DNA from: Deltaproteobacteria bacterium
Lineage (GTDB): Bacteria; Desulfobacterota; Desulfuromonadia; Desulfuromonadales; Geopsychrobacteraceae
DNA length: 64,000 nt
Assembly (NCBI GenBank): GCA_024279255.1
Contig: JAJRRT010000049.1
Location: 26,069 to 90,068 of the forward strand
Direction: 5' to 3'
The notes beneath the pieces were generated by a model. The model did not search any database. It was not told where the DNA came from and saw only the letters and a program-made list of their open reading frames with translations. A program made the translations under genes and the position numbers. This document shows positions 7,864 to 16,356 of this stretch, piece by piece. Position 1 is the first letter of the stretch, and each line of letters begins with the position of its first letter.

Positions 7864-8211
7864 ATGGCAAATGAAATTGCAAAAATTAAAGCAGGGCTAC
7901 TTGCCTTGCGAACTCTGCTGCTGGCTCATACCGCTGCCGTCCTCGATGGCGAAATCATCGTTTCTGCTGGCAACGTTCTGGTGGCCTGCAACGCTGCTGC
8001 TGCTGATGTCGAAATCGCCTTCGCCTTCCGTGGTCCGGTCGAATTACCCAAGCTGGTGGGCCAAGCCCAAGCTGCTTCCGCTGTCGTTTACTGGGATGCC
8101 GCCGCTGGCAACATCACCACGGTGAGCACGGCAAATACCCGCGCAGGTATCGTTAAAAAGGCCGCGCTTGCCGCTGGCACCACGGTTCTGGTCGAACTGC
8201 ACGAAAATTAA
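7864..8211 (+). CDS. Capsid decoration/stabilisation-like protein (DUF2190-like)
   Basis: The protein has 115 residues with AAGGAG upstream. It reads as an all-beta protein with a VELPKLVGQAQ segment, then AVVYWD and a C-terminal GTTVLVEL, the pattern of DUF2190 and related head decoration proteins. Such proteins bind the outer capsid surface and strengthen the shell. Its place between the scaffold and the major capsid gene supports this. Confidence 0.72.
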   Translation: MANEIAKIKAGLLALRTLLLAHTAAVLDGEIIVSAGNVLVACNAAAADVEIAFAFRGPVELPKLVGQAQAASAVVYWDAAAGNITTVSTANTRAGIVKKAALAAGTTVLVELHEN

Positions 8212-8232
8212 TTTGTGTGGAGTGAGGAGTTA

Positions 8233-8260
8233 AGGGGCAATAGCCCCGGCCCTTGCCCCT
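8233..8260 (+). other. Intergenic hairpin between decoration and major capsid genes
   Basis: AGGGGCAA at 8233-8240 pairs perfectly with TTGCCCCT at 8253-8260 over a 12-base loop. There is no T run, so it is more likely a mRNA stabiliser or partial attenuator than a full terminator. It lies just upstream of the capsid gene's ribosome binding site. Confidence 0.65.
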
Positions 8261-8288
8261 GACACTCACTTATCCACGGAGGAAAATA

Positions 8289-9272
8289 ATGAAATTTTTC
8301 GGCAAGCAGATTATCGACTGGGGCAAGTTGAAAGAAGTCCCTGAAGCAAATCAAAAAGCCCTGATTCTGGCCGCGATCACCGCGGGTCTCAAGAGTTTTG
8401 CTCAGCAACCGCTTGGCAAATCCCAGGCGACTGACGTGCTCGGCACCAAGGCCTTGGGTGCCGACTCGAATCTGGTCGCCGCCGCACCACCGATCATCAT
8501 GGGAGGCAGCGATACCGTTGCTGTTCCGGATCGCGGCTACGAAGCTCTGTTCAAGGAGAAGGATCTGCGGCAGAGCACCAGCAAGAGCTTTGAGATTGTC
8601 GATATCAGCGGCGGTGTGACCTTCCAGCAACAAGAGCCCGGTGAAGAGGCCGAGCTGAGTGTTTTGCCGACTGCCAGCAAGGCTGCGGTCAGCATGCTGC
8701 GTTTTACCGGTGGCTTCGCGATTCTCGATGACTGGCTCCGTTTCAATGAGCTCTACAAAATCGATGATCTCACCGAGGACACTGTGCGTCGTTGGTACGA
8801 CCAAAAGGCCGATCTGTTCTACGCGCTAATCGAACTGCTCAGCTCCGGCATTAATCAGACATTTGACACCGATGATTCGACCACCATCAACAACGCGATC
8901 GGGCAGATCCTGACCGATATGCAAGCCGCCGGATATGGGGTCAGTGCCGCCAGCAAGTTTTATATCACTTGCCACCCGAACCAGTTGGCGCGGATCTACA
9001 AAGCGCTGGCTGCCAGTTTTGTTAACCCGAACGCCAATATCACCCAGATCATCTACCAGATCGCTGGGGTTATCCCGACCGCCAAGATTGCATCTGGATC
9101 CTACTACGTTTCATTGCCTGGCATTAAGACCAACCGTGGCGAGTGGGAAGATCTGAACACCCGCGATCCACAGCGTAACGAGTTGAAGCTTGGTGCTGAC
9201 CATGTGTGGACCGGTGCTTACAACGCCGCGATCGGGAGCGAATTGCAGTACCGCCGCTGCGCCCTGAACTAA
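8289..9272 (+). CDS. Major capsid protein
   Basis: The product has 327 residues from the ATG at 8289, which has GGAGG six bases upstream. The sequence (GGVTFQQQEPGEEAELS, then a helical domain with DDLTEDTVRRWYDQKADLFY and a C-terminal YVSLPGIKTNRG) has the size and alternation expected of an HK97-fold major head protein. It is in the standard place after protease, scaffold and decoration genes and is followed by a very strong terminator, as expected for the most abundant structural protein. The assignment rests mainly on order and size. Confidence 0.8.
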   Translation: MKFFGKQIIDWGKLKEVPEANQKALILAAITAGLKSFAQQPLGKSQATDVLGTKALGADSNLVAAAPPIIMGGSDTVAVPDRGYEALFKEKDLRQSTSKSFEIVDISGGVTFQQQEPGEEAELSVLPTASKAAVSMLRFTGGFAILDDWLRFNELYKIDDLTEDTVRRWYDQKADLFYALIELLSSGINQTFDTDDSTTINNAIGQILTDMQAAGYGVSAASKFYITCHPNQLARIYKALAASFVNPNANITQIIYQIAGVIPTAKIASGSYYVSLPGIKTNRGEWEDLNTRDPQRNELKLGADHVWTGAYNAAIGSELQYRRCALN

Positions 9273-9299
9273 ACCGCCCCTGGGTAATTCTCCTTTTGA

Positions 9300-9334
9300 A
9301 TAGGGCGGGCTTCATCGCCCGCCCTATTTTTTTT
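9300..9334 (+). terminator. Strong rho-independent terminator after the major capsid gene
   Basis: A GC-rich stem (TAGGGCGGGC with GCCCGCCCTA) closes a TTCATC loop and is followed by eight T. Partial read-through would set capsid above downstream gene expression. Confidence 0.93.
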
Positions 9335-9353
9335 AACTTAATCCGGAGTGACC

Positions 9354-9776
9354 ATGGCCAAGAACACTGCTGCAGAGATTGCCGATATCGGATTCAGCAA
9401 AGAGATGTTCGGCAAAACCACCGCCACCGACTACACCAATTTCCTGACCGCCGTAATCGCGAGCCAAGAATCCCTGCTGTCGGGCCGGATAGGTGCCGCT
9501 GCGTATGCCAGTGCCTCTTCACCGACTCAAGAATATATCAAGCAAGCGGCCGCATGCGTGGTGGCTGCAGAGCTTTGCCGGCGTCGCATTTTGCGCCTGA
9601 CCCAAGAGGCCAAAAACGAAGATGGCACCGACGCCAAAAAACTGCGGTCCTCTCGCAAGGAGTTCATCGCCGAGGCCGAAGAGCTGATCGTCAAGATTAA
9701 CGCTGGGGGCACCATTGACGGCACCGGGTTCGCCAGCGGCGTCAATGTCTCCAGCCACTTCGCCGAGGATGCTTGA
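9354..9776 (+). CDS. Head-tail adaptor-like protein (Mu gp36 position)
   Basis: The product has 140 residues from the ATG at 9354, preferred over the GTG at 9348 because CGGAG sits five bases before it. The sequence is helical, with ESLLSGRIGAAAYASASSP and YIKQAAACVVAAELCRRR, resembling head completion proteins that bind under the portal. It overlaps the next gene by one base. The family assignment is tentative. Confidence 0.65.
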   Translation: MAKNTAAEIADIGFSKEMFGKTTATDYTNFLTAVIASQESLLSGRIGAAAYASASSPTQEYIKQAAACVVAAELCRRRILRLTQEAKNEDGTDAKKLRSSRKEFIAEAEELIVKINAGGTIDGTGFASGVNVSSHFAEDA

Positions 9777-10279
9777 TGCTGAGTCTTAACGCCACCGTTG
9801 AGGGTGACAAGGTTGTTATCGCGGGGCTACAGGGGATGGAAGCAGATATGCCTCATGCCTTGCGGATCACTCTGGCCAAGGGTGCCAAGGGTACCATGCG
9901 AGAAGCCTTTGACTTTCTCAATGGTGCTGGTGCCATGGATTCCAATATCGCTGCTGGCGGGTATCCGGTCCCAAAGCGGACTGGACACCTGCAGCGCATG
10001 CTCGATTTTCTGGCCCCGCAAAAAACGCCAGGTTGGACCAACAAGGCTAAGGCCAAGACTGTGAATGGCTCAACCTTCGCCACCGGCGATCTGGAAGCAA
10101 TGGTCTACGACTCGGCTATCTATTCTCGCAGTATCCATGATGGCACAGGATCCTCTGCAAAGTTTGGGGCCCGGCCATTTATCACTGATGGTTTTGAGGC
10201 ATTTAATCGTGGCGACAAGTTGTCGCAAATTGCTGATGAAGAAGTCACCAAGGTTATCACCAAGAGGGGGTTTAAGTGA
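9776..10279 (+). CDS. Tail completion / head-tail joining protein (HK97 gp10-like)
   Basis: The product has 167 residues from an ATG that overlaps the previous stop (TGATG). The conserved run GGYPVPKRTGHLQRML and the later YDSAIYSRSIHDGTG with GARPFI are the marks of gp10/virion-morphogenesis proteins that join the head to the tail. Its place between the adaptor and the tail genes fits. Confidence 0.75.
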   Translation: MLSLNATVEGDKVVIAGLQGMEADMPHALRITLAKGAKGTMREAFDFLNGAGAMDSNIAAGGYPVPKRTGHLQRMLDFLAPQKTPGWTNKAKAKTVNGSTFATGDLEAMVYDSAIYSRSIHDGTGSSAKFGARPFITDGFEAFNRGDKLSQIADEEVTKVITKRGFK

Positions 10280-10512
10280 TGGATCCAGTTTTGGCTGCTG
10301 CCGCCGGTGGCGCTGCTGTGTGGGTGACTCAAGCTGTTCTTAAGAAAACCATCGGGACAAAGCATGTCACCGCTAAAGAGTGTGAAGACTGCGAAACCCG
10401 TCGAGCCGTGAGCAATATTCAGGATCTGGTCGTGGAATTAGCAATCAAAGCCGGGGTACCGGTGCACGAGGCGATACAGGCTGTTAAAGGAAGACGGAAA
10501 ACAGATGGCTGA
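10279..10512 (+). CDS. Small membrane-anchored phage protein; possible lysis accessory
   Basis: The protein has 77 residues, with a possible GTG start three bases earlier at 10276; AGGGGG lies upstream. The N terminus (VLAAAAGGAAVWVTQAVL) is one hydrophobic segment, followed by a CEDCETRR motif and an amphipathic C terminus. It overlaps the start of the endolysin gene, which suggests a holin or spanin-like accessory role; neither is proven. Confidence 0.6.
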   Translation: MDPVLAAAAGGAAVWVTQAVLKKTIGTKHVTAKECEDCETRRAVSNIQDLVVELAIKAGVPVHEAIQAVKGRRKTDG

Positions 10513-10924
10513 ATTTGGGAAGTCCTCAACAAAAAAACTGTTGACTGCTCACCCTGATCTACAGCGGGTTTTTCAGCAGGTGGTCAAGAACTTCGACTGC
10601 TCTGTAATCTGTGGAAACCGGAACGCAGCCGCCCAGAACCTTGCTTTTACCAGCGGCAAGAGCAAGGCCAGCTACGGCAATAGCCCACACAATTTTTCAC
10701 CGGCGCTGGCTGTTGATGTTATCCCCTATCCGCTGGACTGGCATGACTCCGAGCGGATGATCTATTTCGCCGGCGTTGTGGTTGCCACCGCTCGGGCTAT
10801 GGGGATTGAACTCAAGTGGGGAGGCGACTGGGATCGCGACACTCACTTATCCGACAACCGTTTTGACGATTTTCCTCATTTTGAGTTGGTCGGCTGGCGG
10901 GATATTAAGGGAGAAACAACATGA
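10505..10924 (+). CDS. Endolysin, M15-family L-alanyl-D-glutamate-type peptidase
   Basis: This 139-residue protein has the zinc ligands of the M15/VanY peptidases: His in NSPHNFSPALAVDV, Asp in the same segment, and the C-terminal PHFEL His, together with WGGDWDRD. The related T5 endopeptidase and similar endolysins cut the peptide stem of peptidoglycan to release virions. There is no signal peptide, so a holin is needed. It overlaps the small membrane protein upstream and has AAGGAAG near its start. Confidence 0.88.
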   Translation: MAEFGKSSTKKLLTAHPDLQRVFQQVVKNFDCSVICGNRNAAAQNLAFTSGKSKASYGNSPHNFSPALAVDVIPYPLDWHDSERMIYFAGVVVATARAMGIELKWGGDWDRDTHLSDNRFDDFPHFELVGWRDIKGETT

Positions 10925-10956
10925 AAAACATGATTCTTTCTGGTGCCGCAGAATGA
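10921..10956 (+). CDS. Eleven-codon leader reading frame coupled to the DUF1353 gene
   Basis: A strong GGGAGA site precedes the ATG at 10921, but the frame (MKNMILSGAAE) stops at 10956, overlapping the ATG of the DUF1353 gene in an ATGA. The DUF1353 start itself has no good ribosome binding site. The leader may deliver ribosomes by translational coupling, or it may be the relic of a frameshifted original start. Confidence 0.35.
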   Translation: MKNMILSGAAE

Positions 10957-11297
10957 GTTCTACCGTTATCCACATGCGCACAGTGCCAGGCAAGCCGGAT
11001 CAGAGACGGCTGGACTGGCCGCTGATCCGCTCCGCCGGGCCGGACGTACCGAAAGATTTCATCTGGGACGGTAGCAGCGTGCCGCGTTTTTTCCGGCGGC
11101 TGTTTCCAAAGTGGCGGCACCCGATGGCCTCTTGCGGCCATGATTACGATTGTCGCAACGCCAAGAACAGACAAGATCGCAAGATTGCTGACCAGCGCTT
11201 TCGTGAGGTTGTCGCCCGCACCAGCAAATTTGAATCGGTTGTTGGGTTTGTTGGCGTGCGAATCGGTGCGTTCTTCGGGGTTGGTAATAACTTTTAA
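10953..11297 (+). CDS. DUF1353-family phage protein
   Basis: The protein has 114 residues. The segments VPKDFIWDGSSVPRFFRRLFP and CGHDYDCRNAK, followed by ADQRFREVV, are the hallmarks of DUF1353, small proteins often encoded in tailed-phage structural or lysis regions. Their molecular role is not established. The start at ATG 10953 overlaps an 11-codon leader frame. It follows the endolysin and precedes the tail terminator gene. Confidence 0.75.
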   Translation: MSSTVIHMRTVPGKPDQRRLDWPLIRSAGPDVPKDFIWDGSSVPRFFRRLFPKWRHPMASCGHDYDCRNAKNRQDRKIADQRFREVVARTSKFESVVGFVGVRIGAFFGVGNNF

Positions 11298-11308
11298 GGG
11301 AGCCATAC

Positions 11309-11743
11309 ATGAGCTTCAACGCTGTACTCGATGCCATCAAGCAGGTTTTCGAATCCGACTCGGCCCTGCAGTTGTTTATCTCGGCCAACGGTTGGGATGA
11401 ACTGACGGTCAAGACGACCTACAAGAACCGAGAATCGATCGCGCTCGATGAGTTGCCGATTGTGATGCTCTCTCGCCCACGCGTACAGCGCAGCAGCAAC
11501 TATGGATCACTTGACGGAACTCACATCGTCCGGATCTACGCCGGGTTTTATCAGCCCGATGTCGACCGCCGGGTTCCGGAGTTAATCGAGTTTGAAGAGT
11601 TATTGGTTGCTGCGCTGGAAAAAGACCCGACCCTTAATGATTTGGTCGACGGGATTAACCCGGGCGAAAGCATGAACGATGAAGGCGCAACTGACACCTG
11701 TTTTCTTGTTCAAGAAATCGAAGTTATCACACAAGGAGTCTGA
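11309..11743 (+). CDS. Tail terminator-like protein
   Basis: The product has 144 residues with GGGAG upstream. Its mix of helix and strand (ELPIVMLSRPRVQRSS, HIVRIYAGFYQPD, EFEELLVAALEKDP) and its position before the tail tube gene fit the minor tail or terminator proteins that cap the tube at the head end. No specific residues confirm it, so the call depends on order and fold impression. Confidence 0.6.
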   Translation: MSFNAVLDAIKQVFESDSALQLFISANGWDELTVKTTYKNRESIALDELPIVMLSRPRVQRSSNYGSLDGTHIVRIYAGFYQPDVDRRVPELIEFEELLVAALEKDPTLNDLVDGINPGESMNDEGATDTCFLVQEIEVITQGV

Positions 11744-11746
11744 CCT

Positions 11747-11893
11747 ATGGCTACAACCAAAAAAGTAAAAATGACCGCCGACCATGTCGTTCTGGGGGCA
11801 CTGTGGGAAAAGGGCAAGACATACGATGTCGAACCCCGGGAAGAGAAGATTCTGGTTGAAGAACTCAAGGTCGCAAAACTCGTTAACGCTTAA
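11747..11893 (+). CDS. Small phage protein (48 aa) between tail terminator and tail tube
   Basis: A short gene with a strong AAGGAG eight bases before the ATG at 11747. It encodes a 48-residue charged protein with TADHVVLGALWEKGKTYDV and EEKILVEELKVAKLV. A small gene in this place occurs in many phages, including Mu gp38. The role is unknown; the excellent ribosome binding site argues that it is real. Confidence 0.75.
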   Translation: MATTKKVKMTADHVVLGALWEKGKTYDVEPREEKILVEELKVAKLVNA

Positions 11894-11923
11894 ACCTAAA
11901 ACATAGAAAAAAGGAGAACCGAC

Positions 11924-12940
11924 ATGGGAACTGCAGCACTCGCAAGAATTTTAATGGAACAAGGGACCGACCTGCGCACTTTTTCCGCCATGATCAATAG
12001 TGGTGATCAACTGATTTTCACCGCCGCCGATCCGATCTTTTCGGGTGAAGCTGGCAACGAGCCTGATGTGCGACCCAACGGCATCGTCAGCGGTAAGAAT
12101 CTGATCAGCATTGCGGCCAGCGCCGGTGACAACAAGGTCGATGTCGCGGCCTTCACCGCTTACAGCATGGGCGTGCTGCAGACTGTCGCTGCTGCTGCAG
12201 ACGAAACCCTGACCCGACCGGCTACAACCAAACTGATCAACAGTGTCACCATGACCAGCGCCGGTGCGATTGCGGTGGTTGCCGGTACCGAAGGCGCGGC
12301 CTTCGTTGAAACCCGTGGTGCAGCCGGCGGGCCGCCTGAGATTTTGGTCGACTCGGTTGAACTTGGCCAAGTGCGGCTGGATGCCACTGTCGCCGCTCCG
12401 ATCGTTGCAAGCGAAATTTATCAGGTTATCGGTCAGCATTCCGAACGTTCTGACTTCCCGGTGTTCACCGTCGACAATGTCGGACAGGGTGACTCTGCCG
12501 AGGTCGCAGCGCAGATCTCGGCCCATGTTGAGTTCTCTAGCGTCCTGCCGTTGTCGCATACCGGTGGTGTGCCGAAGCGGGTTTATATCCAGTATCACTC
12601 TCCGATCTTTGCCGAGGTCTCCAACACTGTCGATTTCACGGCGGTTGAAACCAGCCACAGCACTTCGAGTGAGCAGGTTTATGGTGGCTCGATCGGTTCA
12701 ACCTCTGAGTCTTTGGGCCAGGGTGGTTTCTCTGCATTGGTCTCCGACGGGATTAAGGACGTGCTGGTGCAGGCGAAGAACAAGATCAAGACATTTAAGT
12801 TTTTCCCAAACAAAAACAAAGCCCCTTTCGTGTTAACGCAGGGCAAGCTTGGGATTGCCCGCCAATGGCCTGCGGATAAACAGATTAATGTCACCGCGAC
12901 CATTTCGGCCGAGCGGCCCAGCGCTGATTTCAGCAGCTAA
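11924..12940 (+). CDS. Major tail (tube) protein
   Basis: This 338-residue protein follows an AAGGAGAA site. It is rich in Ala, Ser, Thr and Val with few charged stretches, and carries an Ig-like C-terminal half, which is typical of siphovirus tail tube proteins. It lies between the tail terminator and the tail assembly chaperones, the standard place. A strong hairpin follows. No sheath gene is present nearby, so a flexible non-contractile tail is inferred. Confidence 0.75.
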   Translation: MGTAALARILMEQGTDLRTFSAMINSGDQLIFTAADPIFSGEAGNEPDVRPNGIVSGKNLISIAASAGDNKVDVAAFTAYSMGVLQTVAAAADETLTRPATTKLINSVTMTSAGAIAVVAGTEGAAFVETRGAAGGPPEILVDSVELGQVRLDATVAAPIVASEIYQVIGQHSERSDFPVFTVDNVGQGDSAEVAAQISAHVEFSSVLPLSHTGGVPKRVYIQYHSPIFAEVSNTVDFTAVETSHSTSSEQVYGGSIGSTSESLGQGGFSALVSDGIKDVLVQAKNKIKTFKFFPNKNKAPFVLTQGKLGIARQWPADKQINVTATISAERPSADFSS

Positions 12941-12946
12941 ACATTT

Positions 12947-12977
12947 GAGAGGGGCAGGGTTTGCCCTGCCCCTTCTC
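12947..12977 (+). other. Strong hairpin after the tail tube gene
   Basis: GGGGCAGGG at 12951-12959 pairs with CCCTGCCCC at 12964-12972 over a TTTG loop, and flanking GAGA/TCTC extends it with one bulged T. The following bases are only partly T-rich. It probably acts as a partial terminator or mRNA end stabiliser. Confidence 0.7.
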
Positions 12978-12994
12978 TGCAATTGGGAGATCAC

Positions 12995-13531
12995 ATGTTC
13001 GAGCAGAAAGATTTTATGCGGACGACATTCACAACAAGAGAGCAGGATGTACCGGTTAAAGGCATGGCCGCTTTTTTTGGGGATGCGAAACCGGTGTGGC
13101 GGGTGCGTGGAATGACCAGCATCGAATATGCGCTAGTGGATGAAGCGGCAGAAAAAAACAAGAACCTGATCGCCATTATTGATGCGGTGAGCTCTTCCAC
13201 GGCAGAGGACAAGGCCGAAGCAATGCGCGAGATGTTGGGTCTGTCCGGCGATGTTCCGGAAGAACTGGTCAAGCGCCACGAGATGCTTGTTCTTTGCAGC
13301 GTTAAACCAAAGATTACCTTGGAGGTAGCGGTCAAACTTGGCGATGCCTACCCGATTGAAATGAGAATTTTAACCGGCACGATCATGCGGTTGACAGGTT
13401 TAGGAAAGCAGCCGGGAAAGCTGCCAGGCTCTGGCGAAACCCCGACGTCCGAGCCGCAGCCTGCTACGGACACATCTGGGGAAAACCTCTCTACGAACTC
13501 AGACCAGATCTCTTCCCAGAAGGACAGCTGA
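12995..13531 (+). CDS. Tail assembly chaperone, zero-frame product (lambda gpG-like)
   Basis: The product has 178 residues from the ATG at 12995, which has GGGAGA four bases upstream. Lambda gpG-type chaperones bind the tape measure protein during tail assembly and are absent from the virion. The last third in this frame is low-complexity (Pro, Ser, Thr, Gln), as expected when the functional alternative is read in the -1 frame. A GGGAAAG slippery site lies at 13414-13420. Position between tube and tape measure is diagnostic. Confidence 0.85.
   Translation: MFEQKDFMRTTFTTREQDVPVKGMAAFFGDAKPVWRVRGMTSIEYALVDEAAEKNKNLIAIIDAVSSSTAEDKAEAMREMLGLSGDVPEELVKRHEMLVLCSVKPKITLEVAVKLGDAYPIEMRILTGTIMRLTGLGKQPGKLPGSGETPTSEPQPATDTSGENLSTNSDQISSQKDS
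13414..13420 (+). other. Programmed -1 frameshift site GGGAAAG
   Basis: G GGA AAG is in register with the chaperone frame (CCG GGA AAG). It is the same heptamer used by lambda gpG/gpGT. Slippage gives a frame that is open to 13593 and reads as plausible protein. Confidence 0.88.
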
Positions 13532-13593
13532 CCATCACCGAGATGGATGTTTGGGATCTGTTTCACGCTGAGCATAAGGCTAACAAGGGGTAA
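13420..13593 (+). CDS. Tail assembly chaperone T extension (-1 frame, G-T fusion)
   Basis: After the -1 shift the frame encodes 57 residues, beginning AARLWRNPDV and including CYGHIWGKPLYELRPDLFPE and a C-terminal WDLFHAEHKANKG. There is no start codon with a ribosome binding site for this frame alone. The fusion with the upstream frame has 199 residues. In lambda the T part recruits the tail tube protein to the tape measure-G complex; the same role is inferred here. It ends three bases before the tape measure gene. Confidence 0.85.
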   Translation, partial: AARLWRNPDVRAAACYGHIWGKPLYELRPDLFPEGQLTITEMDVWDLFHAEHKANKG

Positions 13594-13596
13594 TCG

Positions 13597-16356
13597 ATGG
13601 GCACTCAAAATGTCATCAAGCTGATTTTAGCCGGTGAAAACCGACTCGGTAGCATGTTCGCTACGGCTGGCGGCCAGGTGAATCAGTTTGCCGGTCAAGT
13701 CGGTTACATGAACGACTCAGTCGCCGATGTCACCGCGCCTCTTGCGTCGTTGGCTGGTGGCGTTCTCAAGGTTGATGCTGCCCTCGCCGCTCTGGCTGCA
13801 GGTGGTTTGGCCTATGCCTTTGCCAAATCGAAAGACTTCGAATCCGCCTCGATCGAACTGAAGAAGGTTCTTGGTGACCACCCTGCTGCGCTGGCTGAGG
13901 CTGAAACCTACGCCCGCAGTCTGTCCGGAACCTATGGCGAAGCATCAACCGAGATCCTACGCAGTACTGCCAATTTCAAGCAGGCTGGGTTCGACATTGA
14001 AGAGTCGATGCAGCTGACCAAGAACGCATTGGATCTGGTCATCGCCGGGGATATCGAAGCCGCCCAGGCTTCTGATCTGTTGGTTGCTTCCCTGAAGGGG
14101 TTCAAGGCCCCGGCTGAGGATGCCGGCAGGCTGATCGATATTCTCAATGAGGTTTCGAACAACTACGCGACTGACGTTGAGCAGTTGGCCATCGGCATGG
14201 CCGAGATATCCCCGATCGCTTCGACCATGGGCTTTTCGATGGAAGAGACCGCCGGCGTATTAACCCCGGTGATCGAGATCTTCCGCAGTGGTGGCGAGGC
14301 GGCTGTTGCTCTGAAGACCGGCCTACTGAGAATGGTCGACGATAATCCCACCGTGGTGAGCGCCCTTGAGTCGATCGGCGTATCTCAGACCAATGCCAAC
14401 GGGGCACTTCGTAGCGGCAAGGACATTCTCGCCGACGTAGCGGGGGCCTTCACCACCTTAGGCCAGAACGAAAAGCTGTTCGTTGCTCAACAACTGGTCG
14501 GTATCCAGCAATCCGCACGCATGGTTACGGTCTTCGACAATCTTAGCAAGACCAGTGAGATTACTGCGGTGGCGATGGGTGCTGCTGGCAGTGCCGCCCT
14601 CGAAGTTGCGGCCAGGCTGGAATCGTCAGAGGTCTCGGTCAATCTCTTTATCCAGGGGATGGTCAACGCCTTTACCTCCATGGGCGATCAGTTCCGCGAT
14701 TCGGCTAAAGATTCGATCGACGGCGCGACCGAAATCATCAACGCTCTTGATTCCGTTGTCAGCTCTGGTGGTCTAGATCCGCTGTTCGTTGCACTCGAGT
14801 CACAGCTATCTGCCCTAGGCAGTTTCCTCAGCCAAGTAGCCGAGAATATCCCCGCAGCCTTTGATGATCTGGACTTTTCCAAACTGCTCACATCACTGAA
14901 AGATCTTGGCATTGAGGTCGAAGGCCTGTTCGATGGGCTCGATCTGAGTACTCCGGAAGGCCTGTCCGCTGCGCTGCAGAAGGTGGTCGATGGGGTCACT
15001 GGCCTCACCAATGTGACCAGCGGCATGGTCAGCGGTGCAGGTCCGTTTATCCAGATGCTGGTGGAGATGGTGGATGCCTTCATCGAGATGGATTCAGAAG
15101 GGCAAAGGACCATCGGCACCGTCACCGGTTTTGGTGGTGTGCTGAACAAGCTGACCGGTCCGGTAGACGCCGTGCTCAAAGGGATTGGCGGAATCGGTAC
15201 CGGCATGCAGGTCTTGGCCGGTGTGCAGGTGGTCAATCTGATTTCCAAGTTGGCGGGTGCTGGGGGCTTGACTGGTGCCCTTGGGTCTGTGGTCGGCAAG
15301 CTTGCCCCCATACTGTCAATGCTGGCCGGACCGGCTGGGGTTGTTGCGGTGCTCGGCCTGTCGGCGACTGCGGTTGCTGGTGCAGTTAAGGGTTACGTTG
15401 AGTGGCAAGACGCTGAGGACGAACTTGAAAAATCTCTTCAGCGCGGAGCAGATGCCAGCGCAAACCTGGCCGAAAAATACCGCAACATTTCTGAAGTCAC
15501 CGGCATAACAATCACCAGTACGCAGGATCTGCGTGATTCTGTTGCTGAAGGGACGATTCATTTCGACGAAGCAACGCAAAGTTGGAAGTCTGGCGCGGGT
15601 CCTCTGCGTGACTATGCTGCCGAGGTGAAGGCGGCTTCTGAAGCTTCCTACGATTGGGGCGAGCAGATAAAAAGAATTACAGACGATAACGGTAATTTGA
15701 TCGGGGTCGTCAATGCCACTACAACGGCGGTGGATGAACAGAAACAAGGCGTCATTGAGGCGCGAGCAGCTTGGTTTGAACTGCAAGGGATGTCATCAGA
15801 ACTGGCGCTGAGTGCAGCCAAGATGGAAGGGATGGATGCTCCGATCAAGAAGGTCGCAAAGGAAGCTGAAACCGCCACCGAAAAAACCAAAGACTTTATG
15901 CTGGGGATGGAAAAGCTCGCTGCTGATGAACGTATTAAGGGGATGGATATTGCGTTCAATCTCAACACTGCCGCCCTTGAGGCTGACACTGATAAAGCGA
16001 TAGCCAACATTGAAAACATTGGTGTCAGCGTCACCAGCACCGGCGACCTCATCAATAACATGTTTGGCCAACTTAGCAGCCACGCAGGGTCAAGCAGGAG
16101 GTTGATTGAGGAGCAAATCGAAGACGAGAACGACCGACGCAGGGTGGCGTTTGAGGATACACACCAGGCAGCTGATGATCTCCACGAATTAAACAAACTG
16201 AGGATGGATCGTATGAGATCCGGCGAGCCTATGATCAGCGTCACTATGGACTCAAGTTTTGAACCAGAACTGCGCTCGATCTGGCAGAAGATTCTGGAAA
16301 ACGCCCAAGTCGAAATGTCTGCCGAGCAAGCCCAATTCTTAGTGGGGAGTGGCTGA
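13597..16356 (+). CDS. Tail tape measure protein
   Basis: This 919-residue protein has an N-terminal region matching the TP901-type tape measure core (ELKKVLGDHPAALAEAETYA, then DLLVASLKGFKAP and VEQLAIGMAEISPIASTMGF), hydrophobic Gly/Ala/Leu-rich segments around residues 520-600, and a coiled C terminus. It sets tail length and helps pass DNA into the host. From the length, a tail of about 130-140 nm would be expected under the usual rule of about 0.15 nm per residue (inference). It follows the G/T pair directly. Confidence 0.92.
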   Translation: MGTQNVIKLILAGENRLGSMFATAGGQVNQFAGQVGYMNDSVADVTAPLASLAGGVLKVDAALAALAAGGLAYAFAKSKDFESASIELKKVLGDHPAALAEAETYARSLSGTYGEASTEILRSTANFKQAGFDIEESMQLTKNALDLVIAGDIEAAQASDLLVASLKGFKAPAEDAGRLIDILNEVSNNYATDVEQLAIGMAEISPIASTMGFSMEETAGVLTPVIEIFRSGGEAAVALKTGLLRMVDDNPTVVSALESIGVSQTNANGALRSGKDILADVAGAFTTLGQNEKLFVAQQLVGIQQSARMVTVFDNLSKTSEITAVAMGAAGSAALEVAARLESSEVSVNLFIQGMVNAFTSMGDQFRDSAKDSIDGATEIINALDSVVSSGGLDPLFVALESQLSALGSFLSQVAENIPAAFDDLDFSKLLTSLKDLGIEVEGLFDGLDLSTPEGLSAALQKVVDGVTGLTNVTSGMVSGAGPFIQMLVEMVDAFIEMDSEGQRTIGTVTGFGGVLNKLTGPVDAVLKGIGGIGTGMQVLAGVQVVNLISKLAGAGGLTGALGSVVGKLAPILSMLAGPAGVVAVLGLSATAVAGAVKGYVEWQDAEDELEKSLQRGADASANLAEKYRNISEVTGITITSTQDLRDSVAEGTIHFDEATQSWKSGAGPLRDYAAEVKAASEASYDWGEQIKRITDDNGNLIGVVNATTTAVDEQKQGVIEARAAWFELQGMSSELALSAAKMEGMDAPIKKVAKEAETATEKTKDFMLGMEKLAADERIKGMDIAFNLNTAALEADTDKAIANIENIGVSVTSTGDLINNMFGQLSSHAGSSRRLIEEQIEDENDRRRVAFEDTHQAADDLHELNKLRMDRMRSGEPMISVTMDSSFEPELRSIWQKILENAQVEMSAEQAQFLVGSG

